From assembly GCF_010015445.1 (NCBI RefSeq), contig NC_053128.1, positions 11,282,340 through 11,346,339 on the forward strand: 64,000 nt of DNA, written 5' to 3'. Both the position numbers and the translations under genes were made by a program. Source of the DNA: Perca fluviatilis (Eukaryota; Chordata; Actinopteri; Perciformes; Percidae). Below are positions 26,627 through 37,640 of the stretch, piece after piece. Below the pieces are notes generated by a model. The model was not told the origin of the DNA. It searched no databases and saw only the letters and a list, made by a program, of their open reading frames with translations. The first letter of the stretch is position 1. Every line of letters starts with the position of its first letter.

Positions 26627-27010
26627 GTCTGTCTGGTAGGTTAGCTCATGCCAGCTGAGACGACCGCGTTTGGGAGTTTTTCACAGGCGGCTGCTCGAGC
26701 AGACCAGACCGGACCAGGGCTGCTGCTGCTGCTGCCGCTGCTCCTGCTGCGGTTCTCTTCAAGTAGACTCGGCACGAAGCGTAAAAGTGACAGGTCGCCG
26801 TGTGATAGTCTCAAAAGATAACCCTAATGGTCTCTACCTCTGTTCGCTCACTCATCTGCTGCGCTCGCGCTCCTCTCCCTCTCGTGCTCCGGTGTACAGC
26901 AACTCCAACTACTGGAGCTGCACTGCAAAAGGGACCTGTGCAGGGGGTACTCCCACCAACGCGGGCCGAGCTGCAGCGACACCGCCACAGACGGGAGCCT
27001 TTATCGTGAA
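26627..27010 (-). promoter_or_regulatory. rxra: rxra 5' UTR and GC/CpG-rich promoter-like region
   Basis: Upstream of the rxra start the base composition changes from the AT-rich surroundings to GC-rich DNA with many CpG pairs. A run of GCAGCAGGAGCAGCGGCAGC-type triplets (26718-26755 on the plus strand as CTG/CCG) should lie in the 5' UTR. I see no clear TATA box at a fixed place, as expected for a CpG-island promoter. The transcription start cannot be fixed from sequence, nor can an additional upstream non-coding exon be excluded. A 146-codon plus-strand frame over this stretch (26670-27110) is a by-product of the high GC content. Confidence 0.6.
26641..26649 (-). promoter_or_regulatory. Minimal upstream ORF (Met-Ser-stop) in the rxra leader
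   Basis: On the minus strand ATG AGC TAA lies in the 5' leader, with its stop 14 bases before the rxra start codon. The uORF ATG has G at -3 and A at +4, so it is a fair initiation site. Such two-codon uORFs can hold ribosomes briefly and lower or tune re-initiation at the main start. It counts only if the transcript begins upstream of 26649, which is likely but not shown. Confidence 0.5.
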
Positions 27011-27892
27011 CTTTGAAATGAACAACACACACAAAAAAAAGAAAGACAAACACGCAGCGCATTTCATCACAGCTAGCCTATTAAAAGGTCTGCTGGTTTC
27101 CTCGAGGTAGAGTTTCTTTTTTTTTTTCTTCCAAAACCACGCAGAGCCCTTTCAGCTGAGTAGCAGATAGGCTACTTACTCTTTTCACTGCTTATCTCCT
27201 GTTATTTTAACCTGGTCACATCTGTTAAACCACGGCTGTTGGCTCAGTAGATAGATATTTCAACGGCACGCTCACCGCTAAAGCAATTGGCCTCTCTCTC
27301 TCTAGAAGCCGCTTCAACATAATATAAGATAAACCCACTCGCCTACACAGAAGGGGTAAGGTTCGATAACATCTTATCCAGTCCGAATCTGGCATCAAAT
27401 CCACTTATTGAATCTCAGTCGTTTTGAAACTCAAACTTTAGGTTTAAGTAGAAAATGGATTGAAGAACTTATTGAATTCTTTTTGGTTTTATAAAGAACT
27501 TAAAATCCAAGACTTTTTATGAATTCGTTATTTGCCTGCATATTTGCAAACTGGATGTTTTGTGCATTCAGATTCAGAGATGTAGTCCAAAAAAACTTTG
27601 TTCATCGCCTAGTGATGGAAATCTGTCTTTGTCGTGTCTCCAAGTTCAAACACAGTGCAGTTGCTCTTTGCTAATGAAGCAGGTCGACATGAAGAGTTCC
27701 CCAGCACTCAAACAAATCCAGATATTTCACCAACTTTGCCAACTGGCTATCATAATGTGTTTATAGTGCATAAAACAGAAACAAAAACATAAGTAAATCC
27801 AGACCAAGAAAGTTGTGCAAGCTAAAATGTAACACAGTTACAATATCAATATTGTTCTATGCTGTTCTCTGCCAGCATGGCAAAAAAAAAAG

Positions 27893-28380
27893 ATGAATTT
27901 ATCGCAGATGCATAAAAGCTTGGGGCAGATTCACATAAGCCACCTCTGCTGGCTTTACAGCACGCTTAATTTGCATATCTCTCCCTGCATTCAAGCAGTG
28001 CTACATCTCTGTCATTGTTTTTGCTGCTATCTGGACATGACAGTTTATGCTCAATTAAAGCCACATCCATCTTCTGTGCACCCCCTCCCCTTCCACAATC
28101 AATCCTGCACATAGAGGAAGGCACATGTTTCAGGAGAGTCAAAAATGCTTCTTCTTTGGCCCAGATTGAAGGAGAGTAGCACAGATGCAGGCGTTACATT
28201 TTCCCCATATTGTAAAATCTCTTATGCAGTGCATTATAGGAGCGGTGGAGAGTATACATCCGCCTCCTGCAGCCATCCTCCAGGCCCCTGCGATGAGCCT
28301 GCTCCTGTTAACCATTTGAAGGTGTTCACCACGTTTGTGCTGAGGCGAGATACATAATTAATGCAATGTATGGCACATCA
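27893..28380. promoter_or_regulatory. Candidate conserved regulatory block upstream of rxra
   Basis: A repeat-free stretch about 1.3 kb upstream of the exon. It contains a perfect octamer ATTTGCAT (27969-27976) within TTAATTTGCATATC, a SOX-like CATTGTTTT and a homeodomain-like ATAATTAATGC (28354-28364). The density of developmental factor sites suggests an enhancer, but there is no conservation evidence here. Confidence 0.3.
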
Positions 28381-28491
28381 AAGATCAAAGGCAGCAAAGA
28401 AAAAAAAAAAAAAAAAAGAGTAAAGTTAACTTAGACTGGGCACTGTTGCAAGGTGCGATTGTGTGCATTTTTATATGTGTGTGCATTTTTT

Positions 28492-28661
28492 GGGGGGCAT
28501 TTTAGGCCTTTATTTGTATGGGACAGCTGAAGACATGAAAGGGGAGAGGGAGGGGGGGGAATGACATGCAGCAAAGGGCCGCAGTCGAACCCGCGGCTGC
28601 GGCCTAGAGGAGTGAACCTCGGGAGCGCGCTCTTCCTGGGTGAGCTACCCAGGTGCCCTAC
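28492..28661 (-). mobile_element. tRNA-derived SINE, minus strand, with TSD
   Basis: Same family as 10361. Read on the minus strand it has box A in GGGTAGCTCACC and box B in GCGGGTTCGACTGC, then CCCTTTGCTGCATGTCATTC. It is flanked by GTGTGCATTTTTT (28479-28491) and GTGTGCGTTTTTT (28662-28674), an imperfect 13-base target duplication with one difference. Confidence 0.85.
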
Positions 28662-28844
28662 GTGTGCGTTTTTTGTGTAGTTGTGCAGCCGTGTGAGGAG
28701 AGAGAAAATCAGCACGGCTGATCCTTCCACTCCGGGCCTTGCTTTTGTGTGAATACATCCTTTATCTGTGTCTTCTGAGTAAATAATTATCAATCAACAG
28801 ACGGTGTCACGTTAGCACGATGATGATAAGTGACTTAATTGGCT

Positions 28845-29400
28845 GGGTAATTGCTCATCAGAGGGGGAGGGAGGGAGGGAAGAGCAGCGATTGGACGTCC
28901 CGTTTGTCCTCAGTTCAGCAGGCTGTTGTGCCTTGGGCCTTCGCTCTGTAATAGAAGACAGACACAACGCGGCCTTTCTCAAACACCTCGATCAGACCGA
29001 GTTCTCTCATCCTCGGCCGTGATTAATAGCGTTCTGACCCTTCACCTCCATTCATATAAATTCTCTGGAGGGCTGTTTTGGCTCTCCACAACACATCACA
29101 CCTCTGCTAGCCAAGGCCTCGAATCTACGCTTAACTCTTAATTGCAATATCTCTTGGCTCGGTTCTTTCTTTCTCTTTTGTCATGTTTTTCTCCACTTTA
29201 AGTAACGTGTTTGGGCCTCAGGGGAGATGGGAGACCACCGTTGCGATATACTCTGCTATGGTTGCTTTGACAGCCAACCTCCTCTTTCTCCCGCTCTTAA
29301 AGTGGGTGATAAATGAGACAAGGGCCTTTTGGTCTCCTTTGTACTTTGACCATTCACAACAAGCTCGTCCGTAAAAGCGATTATGGCCTCTTTCAGTGGC
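28845..29400. other. Repeat-free candidate conserved block upstream of rxra
   Basis: No recognised repeat or exon. Several TAATTG and ATTAAT cores lie in otherwise complex sequence (for example CTTAATTG at 28833-28840 and GTGATTAATAG near 29018). Possible enhancer; composition only. Confidence 0.22.
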
Positions 29401-29560
29401 ATTGAAAGGATGATAGAAAATTGAAAAATTAGAATTTCCCAGAGTCTAAGGTGATGTCTTCAAACAGTGTGTTATGTCCAACCAGTGGTCCAAAACTAAC
29501 CGTTTTTTTTTTCAATTATATATTTTGGTGTTTTTTTAATCAAAACCATTGTAGTTTAAA
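29400..29560 (+). repeat. Remnant of the common fish hAT-type element
   Basis: 'CCCAGAGTCTAAGGTGATGTCTTCAAA' and 'GTCCAACCAGTGGTCCAAAAC' are interior hallmarks of the family complete at 17928. Ends have decayed. Confidence 0.5.
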
Positions 29561-30008
29561 TGACTGATTGTTGTAACACCACTGGAATCCAAACCCCCCC
29601 CCCCCCCCATTTCAAATTAAGCCAAGCTTCTTAAGGAAATAGAGGAAATGACATAAAGCAAGTAGTCAGACACTAAGTTGATTTGGTCTTTATTAGGAGG
29701 AAATACCTTCTCCGTTTTGCTTGTTTTTCTGATTCCACTCAAATGTGGACATGATTGAGCTCCGAGGAAGAAGGTTTCGCCGCGAGGAACGCAAAAGCAC
29801 GTGAGATCATTAGGGCGTTTGCTGAGGTGTTCAGCATTGTCCGCCCCGAGGGAAAGTCTTGATCGTCACAGCCCTGGGTTCACATTCCTTAACCCTTAGG
29901 GTCAGGGCTTTGTCTGAGGATAGCACTGAGGCAACTTCCCCTGCGGAAATCAACAAGAGCTGACACACTGAACGCTGGGGACGCACACAGAGGCAGGAAG
30001 AGGGACCA

Positions 30009-30009
<1 letters not shown>

Positions 30010-30062
<53 letters not shown>
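30010..30062 (+). repeat. (CA)n microsatellite
   Basis: About 26 CA repeats. Confidence 0.97.
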
Positions 30063-30064
<2 letters not shown>

Positions 30065-31895
30065 TCACTAACATGGCTATTTTGTCTAAAAACCAAGTGC
30101 ATGCTACAGTTTTAGATTTTTTTCAGATATTTTACATCTGTTCTCAGCAGCCATGGGTTTCCATTCATTTCTGTGCAGTGCAGAGTTTCATGCTGTCGTA
30201 GAAAGAAAATCCATCCACATTTTCCAAATAATTTAAAAGTGATTTGTATCAAATTTTGTAGCAAAAAGCACATGAGCTGCTGAAAGGTTGAAAGACTAAG
30301 CTAATCTGGACTTGAACCATACTGTGTTTGTAAATGTACTGGTTTTCTTATTCTTCTTTTAATACTTTTATTTTATTTTTATATTAGATATTTATCTATT
30401 AACTGTTGCTGACAGTGTCACTTTTTAATCCTATCATTATGCTGCTAAGTGAGTTGTGTAGAGATATGCAATGACAATAAAACTATCTAAATGGGATAAA
30501 ACATGCAAAACCACTGGTATGGTCCACTAAAACACAATACAGCGACATCAGCCATGAATTAGACTACCTATCTTTCTTCAGGGCTTTTTTTTTTTTTTTT
30601 AAGTCCACAGAGTGCAAATAAAGACAAACCTGTTAAACAAAGATCTCAGAAACAATTCCTGGATTTGAACGAAGCGCCCATGAAGCGCATTTCACCTCAT
30701 ATGAACAGCATCACTTTGCTCTGCTCTGTTTTCACAGACAGAGTTCATTTCATCTGATGCGATAAGAGGTTTGTGGATATCTGCCCATCAAATCGAACAG
30801 ATGGATGGCATGAATCCAGGCGCAGGGCCAGGAAATGGTAGTTTAAAAAAGAAAAAAAGAAAACGCACAATATTTTCCTAAATGATCAGAGCCCATTCCG
30901 CTCAGGGCTGTTATCAATATTGAACATTACATCAGCAGTAGAGTAGGCCTATCTGCAGGCTTTTGAATGCCGCCACGGGCAGATGAGACTCCCTCAACGG
31001 GAACATCTGAAGCTCAGGCATGCATCATTCTTTAATATCACATTAAGGTGGAATTGGCTACATTTAAACAGACACGGCGATAAATCACGCCAGCACATGG
31101 CAGAAGAAGCTGGTTTTATCGCGGAGGGGAGAATCACCGTCCCGGCAGAGCGTCATCTTCTTACCTACGATTGAGTCCAGCATTATTGCACAATGATGGA
31201 GCTACTGTGCCGCTGGAGCCGACGGATCGGGAGGCTGAATTATGGCTGTGCAAAGGGTTGAAGGTGTAGTCAAACATTTCCTTTTTTTTTTTTCTTTGTC
31301 TGGAGTTGAAAGAGGACAGGTGACGTTAGGTCGCGTCGGAAGGTGAACTGATTCAATTTTACACTCAAATCTGAAAATCTTTTGAAACACACAACAAAGA
31401 AGCTCTCCTCTGTTACCATCTAAAAAGCACACGTCAAAAATGTATAAAGTGTCACTTTCAGAATGTCCTTTTCCCTTTTTATCTTTTTATCTAACTGTCT
31501 CCAGTGAGATTGCTGTGTGCATAAACGGACAACACGGGCGTCTGATCCTAGGTTTTATAATCAAATTCCTGCAATACCATTACATGTAATCTGTCCCTCC
31601 ACAGACTTGAGTTTAAGTAGGTCTACAGCGCATTACATAAGATCCGTCTTCGCCCTAGCACCAATTCACACAGCCATCTTTTCAGTTCCATTGTTTTTCC
31701 CGTTGTGTGCTGAATGTTCCACATTTCTGTGCAGACATTTGTGATCGGGATACCGCCAGTCGAAGCGTCGGCCATCACCGTCTACGCTCACTTGCGTCAC
31801 TCATTTACATTTTACAGAAAGCATCTATTTGTTTTGGCTCAGCTGCCTTGTGTTGCCTTGTTGCTGATCCTGTTTCCTAATCCTGCTTTGCTCTG
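30063..31895. other. Upstream flank, no gene recognised
   Basis: Mostly AT-rich unique-looking DNA. 30960-31240 is more complex and could be conserved, but no motif set is convincing. Frames here are short and featureless. Confidence 0.4.
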
Positions 31896-32300
31896 CAGCG
31901 TTGTATTCTCGCTGGCTACTACGGAGAGTCTGGCTACTCCACACAGCAAACGGAGGAGGGGAGGAAAACGTGCTCCGGTTTAACGGCATTTCTTTTTCCA
32001 TCTCATTTCTAAACCAATCAGAATCGTCGTGGGCGGTGCTAAACTCCTCCGCACAGAGCCGCTGCAAAATAGTCGTGCGAGAGAAAACTGATTGGACAGA
32101 TAGTCTAGCTAGCTGTCTGGATTTACCCTGCAGAGATCTGAGGAGCAGTCAACCATAGTCCTCAGAAATCCACCGAATTTAAAATTCCAACACAAAGAAA
32201 GCGGAAGGAAACGGAAAATACATGCATCCGGCGGAATTTCCTTCAGCACCGGAGCAATCCCGGGAGTGGAACGCGAAGGATATAGACTAGCAGAGTTGTG
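31896..32300 (+). repeat. Dispersed repeat, family of the 50 kb inverted duplication
   Basis: Shares with 49841-50175 and 50530-50968 (reverse) the blocks GTCTGGCTA, CCAATCA(G/C)AATC, GGGCGGTGCTAA, TAGTCTAGCTAGCTGTCTGG and GAGGAGCAGT(C/T)AACCA, and then a GGAAATGCATCCGGCGGAATTT-type 3' part ending in GGAACGCGAAGGATATAGAC. A non-coding teleost interspersed repeat. Confidence 0.65.
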
Positions 32301-32599
32301 ACTTGCAATCAGAGCGCATCTCGCAACAAAAACGGTAGTCCAGTTCAATCCTATAGGCTGAAAGATTTGGAGGTGGGATGAATGACATAATAAAGTGTCT
32401 ATTTTTTGTATTTGTTACTTTCACTAACTTTAATTTGCTCCAGCAGCAAACGCACACGTGCATGTAGGGTAACGGAGTGCACTAAGATGAGGAAACGTTC
32501 CTCATCTAAAAAAAAAAAGACAAGACATGAAGATAGAAAATGCTAAAATATAGAGATCTGAAACTGAAATGTACCTTTTCAAATGCCACATTAAGACCT

Positions 32600-32854
32600 T
32601 TAAAGCAACACCAAAGCACTTTTCCTCTTCGGCCCCCCTACAGGTTGGAAGCAGAATTGTCCATTACCGTTCTCATTCGAACTACAGCTCCGCTACCCAA
32701 TCTGGCAAACTTGCATAGTGCTGTTATAGCCGATAGAGGGCCGCAAAGCGAATGCAGAAGTGCCGTTCACCCTGTTACGAGTTGCTGAACCACTGAAACG
32801 ATTTTGGAAACATTATTTTAAAAAGGTACAAAAGAATCTTTGGTGTTGCTTTAA
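32600..32854. mobile_element. TTAA-flanked MITE with TAAAGCAACACCAAAG ends
   Basis: TTAA at 32600-32603 and 32851-32854 border an element whose left end AAGCAACACCAAAG is repeated inverted at the right (CTTTGGTGTTGCTT). TIR about 14 bases exact, then T-rich on both sides. The length is about 250 bp and there is no coding frame. Confidence 0.8.
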
Positions 32855-33247
32855 TAGAGATATAAACCTCAGATAAGCCTGGACATATCTGATATTGGTC
32901 AATAGATGTGTCCTTAGTGACTTCCTCTGCAGTCAGCGGCGTACAGCTGGGAGAGAGCGCAACACTGTTGGACTTCAGCTGGGTAAACATTCCCCACCGA
33001 GGCCAGAGATCTTGTGTACACACAGGGCACAGCGCACGTTCAGCGAGGGGGCCTCACAGCCGCCGCAAGGATGGATGGTCTAACCAGGCCAGAGTCCATG
33101 TGGGCGCAGCAGTCGAAATATGACAAGAGACCACCCCGTCTGCTGAAAGCATTAAAAAGCTCTGATGAACCGATACCCGGCTTGGTTTTGGCTGTGGATG
33201 TCGTGTTTCCACACCTCCTCATATACACGTGTGTTTGCTAAGATGCG

Positions 33248-33272
33248 CACACACACACACACACACACACAC
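33248..33272 (+). repeat. Short (AC)n array
   Basis: About 12 AC repeats. Confidence 0.9.
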
Positions 33273-33551
33273 GCGTCGCTGTATGTTAAGCAATCCTCAG
33301 ACCGCCTGGGAAGGAAATAAACTCAGCGGGACTCACATAAATGAGGGGAACATTAGAGTGAAGTGGAGTAACGGGACACCTGCAGACCAGCAGTGACAGT
33401 CGCACACACATGAACGCAAGACCGTAGCTAATAATAAACCTCTGTGAGTCAGACATGGTGGATGCCATAGAAATAATGCATTTCCTTTGGCTGAAATCAA
33501 AGTAATTTGTCCTGTATTTGAAAGGAGCCCTGTGGAGATATCACAGCTAGA

Positions 33552-33555
<4 letters not shown>

Positions 33556-33597
<42 letters not shown>
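33556..33597 (+). repeat. (TG)n microsatellite
   Basis: About 21 TG repeats. Confidence 0.95.
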
Positions 33598-33598
<1 letters not shown>

Positions 33599-34141
33599 CC
33601 CAGTTAGCCCAAGGGATGCAGAGAGTAACAGTCAGCGATGCTATTTGTCTGTATTAACCCTGCTCACAGGTGATCATGTTGCCCCAAGGTAGACATCCCA
33701 CATTTACCATATGTTGTAGCACTGAGACCGTTGTTTGTCTGTCTCTTAATTAACAGGACATCAAAAAATATATGGTAGGTTTTAGTGAAATTTGATGGAT
33801 CGTAAGTCCATTGGCGAAAAACAACGTGAGCATTTATATTTTATTTTGGCTCATGACTCCCGATATGTGAGGCATAGATGGAAAATGTCTTTGGTTCAAT
33901 GCATTACACGCCAAGCGCATTTCTGCCAAAACAGATTGGCTGCCACTTTGACTCTAGGCAAAGCAGTGTTTTCGACACTCTTTTAACAAAGAACATCTAT
34001 TCGACACCAGAGTTAAAGTACTTGAAAAAACATCATGTCCTCCAGATTAAACAGTAAGATGCGCTGTTTTCCAGCAGGACTTCATAGTTTGTCAGAAATC
34101 AGAAAAAAATATGATGATGTCACAATGCTACGGTTAGGTTA

Positions 34142-34962
34142 AAGCACGAGGCCTCTAGCTCACCCAGTAAAGGTGTCTACACACCAACCAGACGGCCGAC
34201 CCTCGGAAGAAAAGCCAGTCGAAATGATCAGTCTCCCCGTGTTGGTCCAAAAAGTGCCACAGAACACACCAAAGAGACAAGACGAGACGTAAAACATCTC
34301 CATAACAGCAGGCGGCGCTACTCTGTATTGTTGCCCAGGAAATTAAAACCGGCAGCTGAGTGGACGAACGCGTCACATGGGTTTGTTTTCTCCGGAAATT
34401 TAAAGCCAGACTGTCATGGCGGCTCGTTCAGAATACGATCTCATATTGTACGAAAATAGTTCACTGAAACGTGTTTCTGAGAACATTTTAAGCGAGAAAT
34501 AGGCCATGCAGTTGCTGAATCTGTCTTCATTTCAGCTCAACAAAGGTCAGTTTAAAAGATTTTCGTCAGATTTTTAGAGACTCTAGTCACCTCATTCCGC
34601 TCCCTATTTCCGGGTGAGTACTGACTGCCCTGCTGCCGACTGAACATGTCAGGTCGGCCAAAATGAACGGCGACAGCCCCTCAGACTGACGACGGCACGG
34701 GACACACCGAACAGATTCGCGTCACTGACCTCGCCAGACTGTCTAACGGCCGATAATCGGCTAAGTGTGTCCCGGCTTTAAGAGCGTTCGCCCCACGTTG
34801 GCCGAGTCCTGCAGCGGCGACGGTTCCAATCCGACCTCTAGCCCTTTGCTGCGTGTCGTCCACCATCTCTCTCTTTCCTGTCTATCCACTCTCACTGTAC
34901 AATAAAGGGAAAAGCCACATAAAAATAATCTTTAAAAAAAGAAAAAGCACAACAACAACAAC
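34142..34962 (+). mobile_element. SINE copy split by a later insertion
   Basis: The SINE head (CCTCTAGCTCACCCAG, box A region) lies at 34148-34167 and the rest (AGCGTTCGCCCCA, box B GGTTCCAATCC, then CCCTTTGCTGC and an AATAAAG, A-rich tail) at 34782-34962. Between them sits a 608-bp foreign element. TTAGGTTA occurs before (34134-34141) and after (34963-34970) the whole, an 8-base target duplication for the SINE. The two-part structure orders the events: SINE first, insertion second. Confidence 0.7.
34171..34778. mobile_element. DNA transposon inserted in the SINE, 3-bp TAA duplication
   Basis: Left end AGGTGTCTACACACCAACCA and inverted right end AAGCCGGGACACACTTAGCC are loosely matched inverted ends. 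TAA flanks it on both sides (34168-34170 and 34779-34781), and joining the flanks restores a normal SINE head. A TWA duplication suggests a PIF/Harbinger-type MITE, but the short TIR leaves room for doubt. No transposase. Confidence 0.6.
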
Positions 34963-35570
34963 TTAGGTTAGATTTGGTAAAAGATCCTGGTTTGGGGAGC
35001 ATCGTTGTCATGGTTACAATAATAAACAAATTGTTAGGGTGACGATCGTAGTCGTCATGTTGACTGTCGGTCGGAAACATCAGCCTCCCGTGTTAAAGTC
35101 CAATGGTTTTTTTTCCTTTCCAGTTGAGATATATTTTACCCAAATCTACTACAAATCTCAAAAGCATTGTGCTATTGCTTACACATGTGGATGACACACG
35201 CAGATATGGACCTAAACCATCCCAGAAAAAGGTGATGACATTTTTCGTTTTGTTACACCATGACAGATTTAAACATCCAAGTCAGCAGCCATGAGACTGA
35301 CTCACTTTTTTTTTGTGTGCGTTTCCAAAGAATTGTCATTATGGCCTCAGGGTCATGTAACCAACTCATCACATGCCATGATCTTTTGATTTTTTTAAAA
35401 TTCAAAAAAAGTCAAGCGAGAATAAAAAAAGAAAAGAAAATCTTATTTCTGAACCTTTGATGCCAGAACAGCTCTATCTTGTCAGCAGGCCTCTTGGAGA
35501 GCCACCCTTCCTTCACACATGATCTGCCTGTGAACTGTGAGCATAGGGCTGCATGTGTTTGTGTATGTGT

Positions 35571-35572
<2 letters not shown>

Positions 35573-35601
<29 letters not shown>
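35573..35601 (+). repeat. Short (TG)n array
   Basis: GT-rich stretch with about 15 uninterrupted TG repeats. Confidence 0.85.
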
Positions 35602-35606
<5 letters not shown>

Positions 35607-36463
35607 CTGAGCCACACTCGCACTGTGATTTACAGCTCCTCTCACACTCTCCCCTTCTGTGTGCTTGGTCAACTGCCAACGGTGAAGGCGGCTACAATGA
35701 CCGGCTAAGGAGAACCATAAATCGGGATACTTCCTACCACTGTCTCCCACTTCAAGGGAAAGCCTGTCCTGTGTTGCAAACGTGATTAACCTTCTTCCTC
35801 TCTGTCCACACCCCCCTGCACACACCCTCCAACCTCCATCATCCCCTCCCCCCCCCAACAAGAAGCCATGCTGCAGGGAAAAAACAACAACATGGGCCTC
35901 CTTTCACACCTCATAGGCAAGGAACCTTCCAGATTTGCCATTCCTTCCCTACACAGGAAATAACTAATAAAGCATAACCTAGGCTTTGCATTGGACCTAT
36001 AAGGACGTAAATAAAAAATAAATAAAACAGCTAATGCAAGGAGTTACAGTATACCTCCCCCCACAGCTACGTGTGAAACGCTTTTTTCTTGAAGTTTTTA
36101 TGAAAGTGCCTCACTTCTCCCATTGCCAAAGTAAGAAGAAAGTTTTCAAAAGGCTTTCAAGCCACAAAAGACTTGTTCAAGATGAGTGAAGCGATGGTCC
36201 CAGAATGCCAATTTGCAGCTTAGTAAGGAAGTTTGCTTGGTGCTGGAAGGTTTAGAGCGCGAATTGAGACGTGTTGTCATTGAGCTGCCTGAATGCATCT
36301 ATGAAATTTCAGATGAAAAAGGGTGGAGGCGGGGAGGGGTGGGGGAGGTGTGCTGTCAGTGGAGAGCGGGTCCTTCAGTGAACTGTGACAGCAGACTATA
36401 ACATGAGCCTTCAGCTGCTGAAGCCCTGGCCTGTATAGTCTGCTCCTGCCCAGAGAAAACACA

Positions 36464-36538
36464 CACTCACACACACTCTCTCTCTCTCTCTCAAACACAC
36501 ACACACACAACACACACACACACACACACACTTGAAAC
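36464..36538 (+). repeat. Compound (AC)n/(TC)n array
   Basis: Alternating ACAC and TCTC blocks before the 36554 tandem duplication. Confidence 0.85.
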
Positions 36539-36553
36539 ACACATAAACATGCA

Positions 36554-36765
36554 GTCATAATCACCCACGTGCACACAAAAGGATACACAATGTGTCTATG
36601 TATCCACCTGCCTACTTACACAGACAGACACAAGTACGCACGCGCGCACACACACACAGTTATAATCACCCACATGCACACAAAAGGATACACATTCTGT
36701 CTATCCACCCGCCTACTTACACATAGACAGACAAGTACACACATGCACACGCACACAGACGCCAG
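36554..36765 (+). repeat. Two-copy tandem repeat, unit about 105 bp
   Basis: GTCATAATCACCCACGTGCA... at 36554 is repeated as GTTATAATCACCCACATGCA... at 36659. Both copies continue with CACACAAAAGGATACACA and CTGCCTACTTACACA or a close form. Copies differ at scattered bases and by small indels. Confidence 0.8.
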
Positions 36766-37308
36766 CACACACTCATTATTCGCGGAGAAAGACACACAGA
36801 AGCTTGATCTCCTTGCTGTCAGTCAGGCTTTTATTCTGGGCTCCAGCTGAGGACACTGATCTAACATTTTCTGAAAAACTTTATATGGCCAATCAAGCCA
36901 GGCCAGTCCAAATTATGCGAGTGTTGATGCAAAAGAAAAAGGCATGGAATTTTCATGCTGAGAGTGACATTATTGCAAGTGGTGCGACTGGTTGGCTGGT
37001 AAATAATTTGTTATGTTGTTAGTGTAACATGACAGATTTGGACCCCGGGTGTATTAATTGGTTGGTAAACTATCATTAACATTTGTATCAGTTGATCAAA
37101 CCTGTTGGTTGACTTAATCACATGCTTTTGTCTACCTGTGTATCACTGCTACTGTAAATACTTCATTTGCATAACAGCCCTTTAATAGTACGGTTGCTCA
37201 ACACAATCTAATACAGGAGATAATGTTGAACTAACATTTAACTAAAGCATCGTATTCATGTCTTTGCTTAACAATATGGCATGACATTTCTGAAAGTACA
37301 TTGACATC

Positions 37309-37640
37309 TTAAAGGGATAGTTTGAATCTATTGAAGTGTGGTTGTATGAGGGCCACGGTCATTGCGTGACTTTGGTGTTTTTGAAGGCTTAGCATCTATA
37401 GCAAAACTAACGTACAAACTAACTGAACGAGGCAGCTTTAGACCATCAACTGTGTCCTGCGAGGTAAAGTTACTGTTTTTGTCAAAGGAGTATGGTAGCT
37501 TTGAAGAGAGCGATACAATGGCTTCCGTTCTGTTGTAATGGCGCTGTTTGACGGCAAGGTTAAGCAATGAACATATTCTTAATATAGCGTACACTTAAGA
37601 AGATATAAAAAAATTTAAGTGGCTGAAGAACTGAGGTCGG
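37309..37640 (+). repeat. Truncated TTAA-type MITE (TTAAAGGGATAGTTTGAATC)
   Basis: TTAA (37309-37312) is followed by AGGGATAGTTTGAATCTATT and GAAGTGTGGTTGTATGAG, a very common teleost MITE left end. The right terminus is not found; the sequence passes into another repeat near 37640. Confidence 0.6.

Noticed and set aside
26670..27110. 146-codon plus-strand frame over the rxra promoter
   Set aside because: Antisense to the rxra leader in GC-rich DNA; cysteine and serine runs come from CTG/TGC triplets.
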